A stretch of 8,705 bases of DNA from DATEHQ01 sp035279525 (GCA_035279525.1 DATEHQ010000055.1:1-8705), one strand, 5' to 3'. Counted from the first letter of the stretch, positions 1-5,930 are shown. Translations and numbers: made by a program. Notes: a model not told the origin generated them from the letters alone.

Positions 1-23
1 ACCTCGTCGATCCTCGGCGACAT

Positions 24-51
24 TTGGTGCCGATTATGAGCCGGATAGAAT
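24..51 (+). promoter_or_regulatory. Probable promoter of the tRNA-Thr gene
   Basis: A -35-like TTGGTG (24-29) and a -10 TAGAAT (46-51, five of six bases matching TATAAT) are separated by 16 bp. Initiation would be expected near 58, a few bases before the mature tRNA 5' end at 66. Spacing and position fit a sigma70-type promoter. No experimental support is available. Confidence 0.5.
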
Positions 52-65
52 CGAGGTCGCGGCCC

Positions 66-141
66 GCCCACGTAGCTCAGGCGGTAGAGCATCTCCTTGG
101 TAAGGAGAAGGTCCCCGGTTCGAATCCGGGCGTGGGCTCCA
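66..141 (+). tRNA. tRNA-Thr, anticodon GGU
   Basis: The full cloverleaf can be folded by hand. The acceptor stem is GCCCACG (66-72) with CGTGGGC (131-137). The D arm is GCTC...GAGC (75-90). The anticodon stem is TCTCC/GGAGA (92-96/104-108), and the loop TTGGTAA (97-103) gives anticodon GGT, which reads the Thr codon ACC. The T arm is CCCGG-TTCGAAT-CCGGG (114-130). The discriminator is T138 and a CCA end is encoded at 139-141. All stems are fully paired. The accessory segment that follows makes this tRNA a candidate integration site, but I found no second copy of its 3' end in the window. Confidence 0.97.
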
Positions 142-545
142 ACGCGGGCGTCCCGGCTCTTCGGGCGCTCCTGGAGTCTCCGGCTGTCCGGCGATCTGCA
201 AGATGTGCGGGTTTGCAGCCGAAACCGGCCGTTCGGCCTTACGCCAGGCGTTCAGGTTTTTTCAAGAGCGGCCTTTCGCGCTTGGGAACAGGTCCTGCAT
301 CCGGCCGATTGCTTGCGCGGCCTGGGCACCCCCCAAACGCGGATCGGCTTCCGAGGCCGGAGGAGATCGACGAGACGTTCAGGACGCTCGTCGGCTGTCG
401 CCGGTGGCGTCTTGCCGACTCACGAGCGATCCACGCTGCCGTCTCGGCACTAGCACGCTTTCGGGCCTGACGCTTGCCGAGCTCGCCGGTCAGGTGCGCG
501 TTTGTGTCACGGAGCTGCTGCATCTGCTGCTGCCAATCGACTTCT
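142..545. other. 404-nt stretch without a convincing gene
   Basis: No open frame here looks clearly coding. Small inverted repeats are visible. CTGCAA/TTGCAG (196-201/213-218) has an 11-nt loop. GGCCG-TT-CGGCC spans 227-238. ACGC-CAG-GCGT (241-251) is followed five bases later by a run of six T (257-262), which could end the tRNA transcript but is a weak terminator. The right part overlaps a minus-strand reading frame listed separately. The stretch may be decayed island DNA. Confidence 0.4.
239..523 (-). CDS. Doubtful small ORF with coiled-coil-like N-terminus
   Basis: A 94-aa reading frame lies just downstream of the SIR2-like gene on the same strand, with ATG at 523 and a 22-nt gap after the SIR2 stop. 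The first 45 residues are rich in Gln, Arg, Glu and Ala (it begins MQQLRDTNAHL) and look like an amphipathic helix or short coiled coil. The second half is Ser/Gly/Pro-rich and looks like translated non-coding DNA. There is no recognisable Shine-Dalgarno before the ATG. The frame is open back to 574, overlapping the SIR2 3' end, so this may be the remnant of a gene once coupled to the SIR2-like gene. I do not recognise a family, and it could well be spurious. Confidence 0.22.
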   Translation of the reverse strand: MQQLRDTNAHLTGELGKRQARKRASAETAAWIARESARRHRRQPTSVLNVSSISSGLGSRSAFGGCPGRASNRPDAGPVPKRERPLLKKPERLA

Positions 546-1487
546 TCAGGGCACCGGTGGCCGCTGCCCGCCGGTTAGCCACTGACCGACCCAATCCCAC
601 CGACCTTCCAGCTTCTGTCCGAACTTCACTCCAAAGTAGGCAGGGTCGTTTCCGAATTCCTTTCGAAGGCGCTCGAGTTGCTCATTATCTCGGTCGGTAT
701 CGGTGCCCAGGTACGTGATCCCGAGCTTGCCCACGGCGGTGAGCAGGATCTGGACAAGCTGGCGATCGGCCAACGGGTGACCAATGACGAGAATCCGGCC
801 GGCAGCATTTACCGCCTGCTCGAAATGCGACCACAGCAGAGAAAGGACATCGTCGCCCGCGTAGGACTTATTCGGGTCTGGCAGCATCACGACCGGGACG
901 CCACTCGACGAGTGGTACTGCTGAACGTCGAGGACCTGGACCCGCCCACGATCATCGCGAAACCATCCGGCCTTGCCGTGGAGGTGCAGGACGGGTGTGT
1001 GGCGCTCCATGTCGTTCAACAGGCCAGCTACGTCGAGGCCAGTCGCGTGACCTCCATACAAGCGCGCCGGCTCTCCGGTATCAGGATGAGCACCTAGATC
1101 GAGAAGAGCTAGTTCTCCCAAGGCGTCGTAGTTCGTCGTGACGTACACGACGCCTTTTGCCCTCGGCAATCGAGCCATTTCAAACAGCTGGCGGTATGCC
1201 TCAGTCGCGAAGGTGACGGCGAGGCGCGAGTGATGGAACTCCTCAACCAGCGACGAGACGATGACCTTGTTGATGTTCTCGAAGCCGCCAGCGACCTGGT
1301 CGAACCACGTCTTGATCTGCGGCCCGCCGAGGTTCGGCGCACGGGCTGTCAGATCAACGACCGGTCTGATTTGAGCGAAGGCTTCTGCGCGGCGGAGAAA
1401 GTCTCCGAGCGCTGCCTCGAACTGCGGCCCTGTCATCCCGGTTTGCAGCCCACTAAGGCCGTACTGATCGGAGCCGCTGTCGAACAT
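546..1487 (-). CDS. SIR2-like domain protein, apparently lacking the N-terminal NAD loop
   Basis: A 313-aa protein with SIR2-like features in the right order: a TTNYD motif (residues 117-121; N119 corresponds to the catalytic or NAD-contacting Asn), HLHG (168-171; H170 would be the catalytic His) and a late Rossmann strand with GHPLAD (236-241). Bacterial stand-alone SIR2-like proteins often act as NAD-consuming effectors in antiphage defence; that role is inferred here. The usual N-terminal glycine-rich GAG-S loop is absent. The reading frame upstream of the ATG runs only 21 codons to a TAG at 1551-1553, with no ATG, GTG or TTG in between. An AGGAGG directly abuts the ATG, too close for a good Shine-Dalgarno. 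The gene therefore looks 5'-truncated, or it represents a divergent family. It is divergent from vapB. No signal peptide or membrane helix is seen. Confidence 0.62.
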   Translation of the reverse strand: MFDSGSDQYGLSGLQTGMTGPQFEAALGDFLRRAEAFAQIRPVVDLTARAPNLGGPQIKTWFDQVAGGFENINKVIVSSLVEEFHHSRLAVTFATEAYRQLFEMARLPRAKGVVYVTTNYDALGELALLDLGAHPDTGEPARLYGGHATGLDVAGLLNDMERHTPVLHLHGKAGWFRDDRGRVQVLDVQQYHSSSGVPVVMLPDPNKSYAGDDVLSLLWSHFEQAVNAAGRILVIGHPLADRQLVQILLTAVGKLGITYLGTDTDRDNEQLERLRKEFGNDPAYFGVKFGQKLEGRWDWVGQWLTGGQRPPVP

Positions 1488-1617
1488 CCTCCTGACGAGC
1501 TTCTCTGACCACTGCGCCTCTCTCCCAATCGCGGGTACGTGGTCAAGTTTCTAGACAGTTGCCGCCCCAAATCGGTTGTGTCAGTCCGAACAAGATATAT
1601 ATTGCTGCCGCGCCGGA

Positions 1618-1629
1618 TATACTCAGTGG
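1618..1629 (+). promoter_or_regulatory. -10 box of vapBC with leaderless spacing
   Basis: TATACT (1618-1623) lies exactly 6 nt before the vapB ATG (1630), so transcription would begin at or next to the start codon. No Shine-Dalgarno precedes the ATG. No good -35 is visible at 16-18 bp. Two GATATA copies (1594-1599 and 1616-1621) start 22 bp apart, and the second overlaps this box, so they are candidate operator half-sites for VapB. Confidence 0.5.
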
Positions 1630-1824
1630 ATGAGCAAACACCTGGTTGACATTGACGACGACGTCCTCGGCGCTGCACGGGCCCGACTTGGTACGGGGAC
1701 GATCAAGGACACGGTCAATGAAGCACTTCGTCAGGTCAGCCGAGGTCGCAGCCGCGAAGTCGCACGGTCGATCGATTTCCTGATCCGCGCCAAACTCCAG
1801 GACCGCGAACGCGCATGGCGCTGA
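1630..1824 (+). CDS. vapB: VapB-family antitoxin
   Basis: A 64-aa protein of the size and layout of VapB antitoxins. The N-terminal strand HLVDIDDDVL is followed by a helix-turn-helix-like ribbon-helix-helix segment containing GTGTIKDTVNEALRQV (about residues 21-36), which matches the conserved VapB pattern, and then a basic C-terminal tail (RGRSREVARS onward) that would wrap the toxin. The antitoxin should neutralise the VapC RNase and repress its own operon by binding the promoter. The ATG at 1630 is chosen over a TTG at 1576 because homologous sequence begins here and a -10 box lies 6 nt upstream. The gene overlaps vapC by 10 nt, typical of translational coupling. Confidence 0.88.
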   Translation: MSKHLVDIDDDVLGAARARLGTGTIKDTVNEALRQVSRGRSREVARSIDFLIRAKLQDRERAWR

Positions 1825-2228
1825 CGCACCTCGTGGACACCAGCGTCCTAACTCGACTTGGCGAACCGAGCGTCCGGGCGGCGATTGAGCCTATGGCTGA
1901 ACTCGGACGGCTTGGCCGAGCAGGAGTCTCAGATCTAGAGATCGGTTACTCCGCACGGAATTCTCGCGAATGGGACCGGCTCCAGGAAGCCCTGGCGGTC
2001 TTCGGCTTGGTTGAAACGGAAGCGCGGCATGTCAGGAGGGCACGACAAGTGCAGCGTCTGCTCGCCAGCCGAAGCCAGTCAGGGCGGAAGATTCCTGACC
2101 TATTGGTAGCCGCAGCGGCCGAAGGCGCGGGCTTGGTCGTGTTGCACTATGACGCCGACTTCGACCGTATATCGGCGGTTACAGGTCAAAAGTGCGAGTG
2201 GGTGGTTGCTGCCGGCAGCATTGATTGA
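1815..2228 (+). CDS. vapC: VapC toxin, PIN-domain ribonuclease
   Basis: A 137-aa PIN-domain protein. The acidic active-site residues are all visible: D8 in the N-terminal LVDTSVL strand, E42 in SDLEIGY, D95 in KIPDLLVAAAA, and D113 (with D115 and D117 nearby) in HYDADFD. These coordinate Mg2+ for endoribonuclease cleavage, usually of tRNA or rRNA in VapC proteins; the target here is unknown. The ATG at 1815 overlaps the end of vapB by 10 nt, so the toxin is made together with its antitoxin. Length is normal for the family and the active site is intact, so the toxin is probably functional. A MazF-like fragment begins at the very end of this gene. Confidence 0.9.
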   Translation: MALTHLVDTSVLTRLGEPSVRAAIEPMAELGRLGRAGVSDLEIGYSARNSREWDRLQEALAVFGLVETEARHVRRARQVQRLLASRSQSGRKIPDLLVAAAAEGAGLVVLHYDADFDRISAVTGQKCEWVVAAGSID

Positions 2229-2365
2229 GGCGCACCCCGTACGTCATCAACTGCGATGGCCTCCACACGATCACCAAGACATCGCTGAGCACGCGGATTG
2301 GCGCGGTCGATGATTCAGTGATGCGCCGCGTGTGCTCGGCCACCAGCTACGCGCTCGGTTGCTGA
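2225..2365 (+). pseudogene. C-terminal remnant of a MazF/PemK-type toxin
   Basis: A 46-codon open stretch follows vapC in another frame and ends with TGA at 2363-2365. It encodes residues resembling the MazF C-terminus: a PYVINCDGLHTI strand, TKTSLSTRIGAV, and a final helix DDSVMRRVCSATSYALGC. MazF proteins end in the same pattern (a strand leading to a Thr-Val/Ile-x-Lys-Ser-x-Leu segment, Arg-Ile-Gly, then a helix ending Ala-Leu-Gly). The N-terminal half of MazF, with the barrel strands and RNA-binding loops, is missing and its place is taken by the vapC end. No ATG or GTG start is available. It is best read as a gene fragment left by recombination between toxin-antitoxin loci. Confidence 0.6.
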
Positions 2366-2382
2366 TTCCTTTGGTGCGCACG

Positions 2383-2405
2383 GCCGCGCTCACCGCGAGC
2401 GCGGC
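2383..2405. terminator. Possible hairpin terminator between convergent genes
   Basis: GCCGCGCT (2383-2390) pairs with AGCGCGGC (2398-2405) to form a perfect 8-bp GC-rich stem with a 7-nt loop. It sits between the end of the vapC/mazF-remnant region (plus strand) and the end of the YceI-family gene (minus strand). There is no T-tract on either side, so as an intrinsic terminator it is weak. The position between convergent genes supports the reading. Confidence 0.35.
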
Positions 2406-2447
2406 TTGTCGCATCGCTACACGACGCACCTCCCAAACGCGGAAGCG

Positions 2448-3026
2448 TCAGCTCTTCGCGGCTGAGTCCTTCGCGCTTCCCCCGCCGGCCGCGCTGGCCT
2501 CTTCCGCGACCTCGATGAGCTCGCCCTCGATGTTGATCTGGACCTCGTTGCTCACGACGAACCTGCCGTCCAGCATCGCGTCGAACCGCATGTTGAAGTC
2601 CTTGCGCTTGATCTCCGTCTCGGCGGCGTAGCCGATGCGGTGGCCCATGCGGTCGTCGCGGAACTCGCCGTACTTGACGGCGTTTAGGGTCACGGGGTGG
2701 GTGGTCCCCTTGATCGTCAGGTCGCCCGTCACGCGGTAGCGCTCGCCGCCCACGTGCTCGACCTTGGTGCTCTTGAACGACATCGTCGGGTACTTCTCGA
2801 CCTCGAGGAAGTTGGACGAGCGCAGGTCGCTGTCGCGCTGCGCGTGGTGGGTGCGGATGCTTTCCGTCTTGATCGTCGCCTCGAAGTGCGAGCGCTCGGG
2901 ATGCTCAGGGTCCAGCTCGCCGGATGCCGTTACGTCGTTGAAATTGCCCCGCACCGTCATCATCCCGAGGTGCTTGGCCGAGAACTCGACCTGGGTGTGA
3001 AGGGGGTCGAATTTCCAGGTTGCCAT
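2448..3026 (-). CDS. YceI-family lipid-binding-type protein (cytoplasmic form)
   Basis: A 192-aa protein with a full YceI-like domain (about residues 1-172). It opens with WKFDPLHTQVEFSAKHLGMM and VRGNF, continues with the SIRTHHAQRDSDLRSSNFLEVEKYP segment (given here in part: RDSDLRSSNFLEVEKYPTM), and has a late strand with GDLTIKGTTHPVTL. YceI proteins are lipocalin-like barrels that bind isoprenoid or similar hydrophobic ligands; the ligand here is unknown. Unlike the E. coli protein there is no signal peptide, so it should be cytoplasmic. The last 20 residues are a low-complexity Ala/Gly/Ser/Lys tail. The start is firm because a strong Shine-Dalgarno AAGGAGGA (3038-3031) lies 4 nt before the ATG. 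It diverges from a MarR gene, which may regulate it. Confidence 0.92.
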   Translation of the reverse strand: MATWKFDPLHTQVEFSAKHLGMMTVRGNFNDVTASGELDPEHPERSHFEATIKTESIRTHHAQRDSDLRSSNFLEVEKYPTMSFKSTKVEHVGGERYRVTGDLTIKGTTHPVTLNAVKYGEFRDDRMGHRIGYAAETEIKRKDFNMRFDAMLDGRFVVSNEVQINIEGELIEVAEEASAAGGGSAKDSAAKS

Positions 3027-3096
3027 TGATTCCTCCTTGGTATCTAGTGCCGCAGCCCGCGAGCCAACGCCCCGGCCCTGGCCCGCCTTTTAACTC

Positions 3097-3108
3097 CCAA
3101 CCGGTTGG
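3097..3108. promoter_or_regulatory. Perfect 12-bp palindrome, candidate MarR operator
   Basis: CCAACCGGTTGG is its own reverse complement. It lies in the 143-bp gap between the divergent YceI-family gene and the first MarR gene, upstream of both. MarR dimers bind short palindromes in exactly such divergent gaps, so this could control both genes. The assignment is inferred from position and symmetry only. Confidence 0.4.
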
Positions 3109-3153
3109 ATTCTCCATTTATTTCTCTGCCACTTCAATCCGCCGCCGCGCGCG

Positions 3154-3159
3154 TACACT
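3154..3159 (+). promoter_or_regulatory. Candidate -10 box of the first MarR gene
   Basis: TACACT fits TANNNT and ends 10 nt before the ATG at 3170, predicting a leader of only a few nucleotides. No Shine-Dalgarno is present before the ATG, consistent with a very short or absent leader. No convincing -35 is seen. Confidence 0.35.
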
Positions 3160-3169
3160 TCGCGGCCAG

Positions 3170-3667
3170 ATGAGCGACGAATTCGTACCCGGCCTGCGCT
3201 ACCGATCCCGGGCCCAGGAGCTCTGGGCGCTGGTGGTCGAGTGCCTGGCCGGGTGGGAAGAGCGGATGAACGAAGTTTCCTCGGCCGTAGGGCTGTCGCC
3301 CGTCTCGGCGTGGACGCTGGTCCAGCTCGACCCCGACCACGCGATCTCGCAGAAGGAGCTGGCCGCTCGTCTGAGGTGCAATCCCTCCACCGTGGTCGAC
3401 CCGACGGACCGGCTCGAGGAGCGCGGCCTCGTGATCCGGCGGCCGAACGCCGCCGACCGCCGGGTCAACATCCTGACCGTCACACCGAAGGGCCGCGAGG
3501 TCAGGGACGAGCTCGTCGGTCGACTGTTCGAGCCGCCGGCCGCCTTTCGCCGACTCTCGCCTGCCGACCAGGGCCGCCTGCGCGACGCGATGCTCGTCGC
3601 CGTGAGGGATTCGCGAGCGCCTCTCCCGGCCGCAGCGACTGGCGAACGCTCGGCCAGGCGTTCCTGA
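3170..3667 (+). CDS. MarR-family transcriptional regulator (first of two)
   Basis: A 165-aa regulator with a winged helix-turn-helix. Helix alpha1 spans about residues 10-35 (dimerisation). The HTH is at about 58-88, with ISQKELAARLRCNPSTVVDP followed by TDRLEERGLV. The wing is RRPNAADRRVNILTVT (about 90-105), carrying the D-x-R-R signature of MarR wings. The C-terminal helices would complete the dimer interface. The ATG at 3170 is chosen because homology begins there; the frame is open further upstream but runs through the intergenic palindrome. It is divergent from the YceI-family gene and lies 83 bp before a second MarR gene. It likely represses itself and/or its neighbours in response to a small hydrophobic or phenolic ligand; the ligand is not knowable from sequence. 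Confidence 0.9.
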   Translation: MSDEFVPGLRYRSRAQELWALVVECLAGWEERMNEVSSAVGLSPVSAWTLVQLDPDHAISQKELAARLRCNPSTVVDPTDRLEERGLVIRRPNAADRRVNILTVTPKGREVRDELVGRLFEPPAAFRRLSPADQGRLRDAMLVAVRDSRAPLPAAATGERSARRS

Positions 3668-3709
3668 GCCGGACGCTCCACCTCCTCTCCACAGACGGGG
3701 CGTTCGATG

Positions 3710-3739
3710 TTGCGGCGGAGGCTGCAATTACTTTAGTGT
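3710..3739 (+). promoter_or_regulatory. Promoter of the second MarR gene and MFS operon
   Basis: TTGCGG (3710-3715) and TAGTGT (3734-3739) are 18 bp apart and could serve as -35 and -10. Initiation would fall near 3746, five bases before the ATG at 3751. The -10 box is buried in a perfect inverted repeat, so bound repressor would block RNA polymerase. Confidence 0.45.
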
Positions 3740-3746
3740 TACTAAA
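3732..3746. promoter_or_regulatory. Inverted repeat TTTAGT-GTT-ACTAAA, likely MarR operator
   Basis: Two perfect 6-bp arms are separated by 3 bp, ending 4 nt before the second MarR ATG. The site is AT-rich in a GC-rich neighbourhood, which makes chance symmetry less likely. It covers the predicted -10 box. Size and symmetry suit a MarR dimer, so autorepression of the MarR-MFS operon is the simplest reading. The first MarR protein could also bind here. Confidence 0.6.
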
Positions 3747-3750
3747 CGAA

Positions 3751-4212
3751 ATGTCCAGGCGCGAGCTGATGCACGATTCGGTCGAGGCGGGCCACGCGGT
3801 GATTCGCGCGGCGGTGCGCGCGACGCTGGGCGAGCTGCTCGGCACCGACATCACCATGGCCCAGCTGAAAGCGCTGGCCGTGATCGACGACCGGCAGGCT
3901 TGCACCATGGGCATGCTGTCCGAGCGGCTTGGCGTGAAGCCGCCCGCGGCGTCGCTCCTGGTCGACAAGCTGGTCCGCGCCGGCCTCGCCTTCCGCCTGC
4001 GCGACGCCGGCGACGCGCGCCGAGTCCTGGTTCGTCCGACCATCGCCGGCACGAACCTCATCGGTCGGGTCAGGCACGGCGGCCGCACGGTTCTCGAGCG
4101 CTGGGTGAGGGAGCTCAGCGACCAGGACCTGGCCGCCACGCACCGTGCATTTGCGGCCCTGGCCGCGGTGGCCGGCCGAGAGCAAGTCGAGCAGCCGGTG
4201 GCCGCGCGGTGA
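3751..4212 (+). CDS. MarR-family regulator coupled to the MFS exporter
   Basis: A 153-aa MarR-type regulator. An N-terminal dimerisation helix (about residues 5-30) is followed by DITMAQLKALAVI, the winged-helix core MGMLSERLGVKPPAASLLVD with KLVRAGLA (about 53-80), and a wing RLRDAGDARRVLVRPT with the D-A-R-R signature (about 82-97). It ends in a long C-terminal helix. It differs clearly from the first MarR protein. The ATG at 3751 is preferred because the same frame upstream is only the shadow of the first MarR gene and an operator/promoter sits immediately before it. Its stop overlaps the GTG of the exporter gene, a classic arrangement in which the regulator senses a substrate of the pump and derepresses it. 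Confidence 0.9.
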   Translation: MSRRELMHDSVEAGHAVIRAAVRATLGELLGTDITMAQLKALAVIDDRQACTMGMLSERLGVKPPAASLLVDKLVRAGLAFRLRDAGDARRVLVRPTIAGTNLIGRVRHGGRTVLERWVRELSDQDLAATHRAFAALAAVAGREQVEQPVAAR

Positions 4213-5930
4213 GGGCAGAGGCTCCGCGGCCATCAGGCGACGCGGCGCAGCCGCGCATCGCCTACAAATGGATCGCACTCTCCAACACGACGATCGGCAT
4301 GCTCATCGCCACCGTCAACGCGACGAGCATCCTGATCGCGATGCCGGTGATCTTTCGCGGCATCAACATCAACCCTCTCGACCCTGCGAACTTCAGCTAC
4401 CTCCTCTGGCTGCTGATGGGCTACATGGTCGTGTCGGCCGTCCTCGTGGTCACCGCCGGCCGCCTCGGCGACATGTTCGGCCGGACACGCATCTACAACT
4501 TCGGGTTCCTGATCTTCACGCTGGCGGCGATCGCGCTCTCGCTGGTCTGGAGCCAGGGCGCCGCCGGCGCGATCGAGCTGATCGTGCTGCGCATGGTGCA
4601 GGCGGTAGGCGGCGCGATGATGATGGCGAGCTCGGCCGCCCTCCTCACCGACGCGTTCCCGCCCGACCAGAGAGGATTCGCGCTCGGGATCAACATGATC
4701 GCGGGCATGGCGGGGTCGTTCCTCGGCATCGTGGTCGGGGGCGTCCTGGCCGCGATCAGCTGGCGGTGGATCTTCATCATCAACGTGCCGATCGGTGTGG
4801 TCGGGACCGTGTGGGGTTTCTGGCAGCTGCGCGAGATCGGTCGCCGCCAGCGGGCGCGGATCGACTGGATCGGCAACATCGCCTTCGCGGCTGGGCTGTC
4901 CATGCTGCTCGTCGGCGTGACGTCCGGCCTGCAGCCCTACGGTGGCTCATCGATGGGCTGGACCAACCCGTCGGTGATCGGCCTCGTGGTGGGCGGTCTC
5001 GCGGTGCTCGGGCTGTTCGCGTACTGGGAGACCAGGACGCCCGACCCGATGTTCCACCTGGAGCTCTTCAAGATCCGCGCCTTCACGGCGGGCAACATCG
5101 CCGGCATGCTGGCCGCCGTCGCCCGCGGCGGGCTTCAGTTCATGCTCATCATCTGGCTGCAGGGCATCTGGCTGCCGCTGCACGGATACGACTACACGCA
5201 GACGCCGCTTTGGGCCGGCATCTACATGCTGCCGATGACCGCCGGCTTCCTCGTCGCGGGGCCGGTCTCGGGCGTTCTTTCCGACCGCTACGGGGCGCGG
5301 CCTTTCGCCACCGGCGGGATGGTCCTCGCTGCCGCCACGTTCGCGCTCTTGATGCTGCTTCCGGCCGACTTCTCATATCCGGTCTTCGGCCTGATCATCT
5401 TCGCCAACGGCATCGCGATGGGGCTCTTCGCCTCTCCCAACACTGCGGGGATCATGAACAGCGTGCCCGCGCGCCACCGCGGAGTCGCGTCGGGCATTCG
5501 GGTCACGTTTCAGAACGTCGGCATGCCGCTGTCGATCGGCCTCTTCTTCACCTTGATGATCGTCGGCCTGAACGCCACCGTCCCGGGCGCGATGTACAGA
5601 GGACTCACCGCCAACGGCGTGCCCGGCGCGGTCGCGCAGCACCTCGCGGGCCTTCCCCCGATCAGCTACCTCTTCGCCTCCTTCCTCGGCTACAACCCGC
5701 TGCAGACGCTGCTCGGCCCGCTGCTCAGCCAGCTGCCGCCCGCCGACGCGGCGCGGCTGACGGGGCAGGCGTTCTTTCCGTCGCTCATCTCCGAGCCGTT
5801 CCACCACGGCCTCATCCTGGTCCTGGGCTTCTCGATCGCCGCCAGCCTCGTCGCCGCCGCGGCCTCAGCCCTCAGGGGCGGCCACTACGTCCACCAGGAG
5901 ACCGAGGCGGCGATTCCTCAGCGCGCGTAG
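4209..5930 (+). CDS. DHA2-family (14-TM) MFS drug exporter
   Basis: A 573-aa polytopic membrane protein of the EmrB/QacA (DHA2) type, long enough for 14 helices. Motif A, GRLGDMFGRTRIY, is at residues 84-96. A second A-like loop, LSDRYGARPF, lies in the C-terminal half. The antiporter motif C region is AGSFLGIVVGGVLA, followed by SWRWIFIINVPIG, which is typical of DHA2 proteins. The TM1 motif usually LDxTIVNVALP here reads ATVNATSILIAMP, with Asn (N37) where Asp is common. It should use proton motive force to expel hydrophobic compounds; the substrate is unknown. The start is GTG at 4209, overlapping the MarR stop as GTGA, giving translational coupling. The 3' end overlaps the convergent DUF6194-like gene by 13 bp. 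Confidence 0.92.
   Translation: MRAEAPRPSGDAAQPRIAYKWIALSNTTIGMLIATVNATSILIAMPVIFRGININPLDPANFSYLLWLLMGYMVVSAVLVVTAGRLGDMFGRTRIYNFGFLIFTLAAIALSLVWSQGAAGAIELIVLRMVQAVGGAMMMASSAALLTDAFPPDQRGFALGINMIAGMAGSFLGIVVGGVLAAISWRWIFIINVPIGVVGTVWGFWQLREIGRRQRARIDWIGNIAFAAGLSMLLVGVTSGLQPYGGSSMGWTNPSVIGLVVGGLAVLGLFAYWETRTPDPMFHLELFKIRAFTAGNIAGMLAAVARGGLQFMLIIWLQGIWLPLHGYDYTQTPLWAGIYMLPMTAGFLVAGPVSGVLSDRYGARPFATGGMVLAAATFALLMLLPADFSYPVFGLIIFANGIAMGLFASPNTAGIMNSVPARHRGVASGIRVTFQNVGMPLSIGLFFTLMIVGLNATVPGAMYRGLTANGVPGAVAQHLAGLPPISYLFASFLGYNPLQTLLGPLLSQLPPADAARLTGQAFFPSLISEPFHHGLILVLGFSIAASLVAAAASALRGGHYVHQETEAAIPQRA

Noticed and set aside
114..141. Second copy of the tRNA 3' end as an attachment-site repeat
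   Set aside because: No repeat of this segment was seen elsewhere in the window, so no att pair can be claimed.
24..470. Plus-strand open frame across the tRNA
   Set aside because: It reads through a complete tRNA gene and has no recognisable protein features.
3241..3750. Upstream extension of the second MarR gene
   Set aside because: It is the shifted frame of the first MarR gene; homology and promoter/operator signals place the start at 3751.
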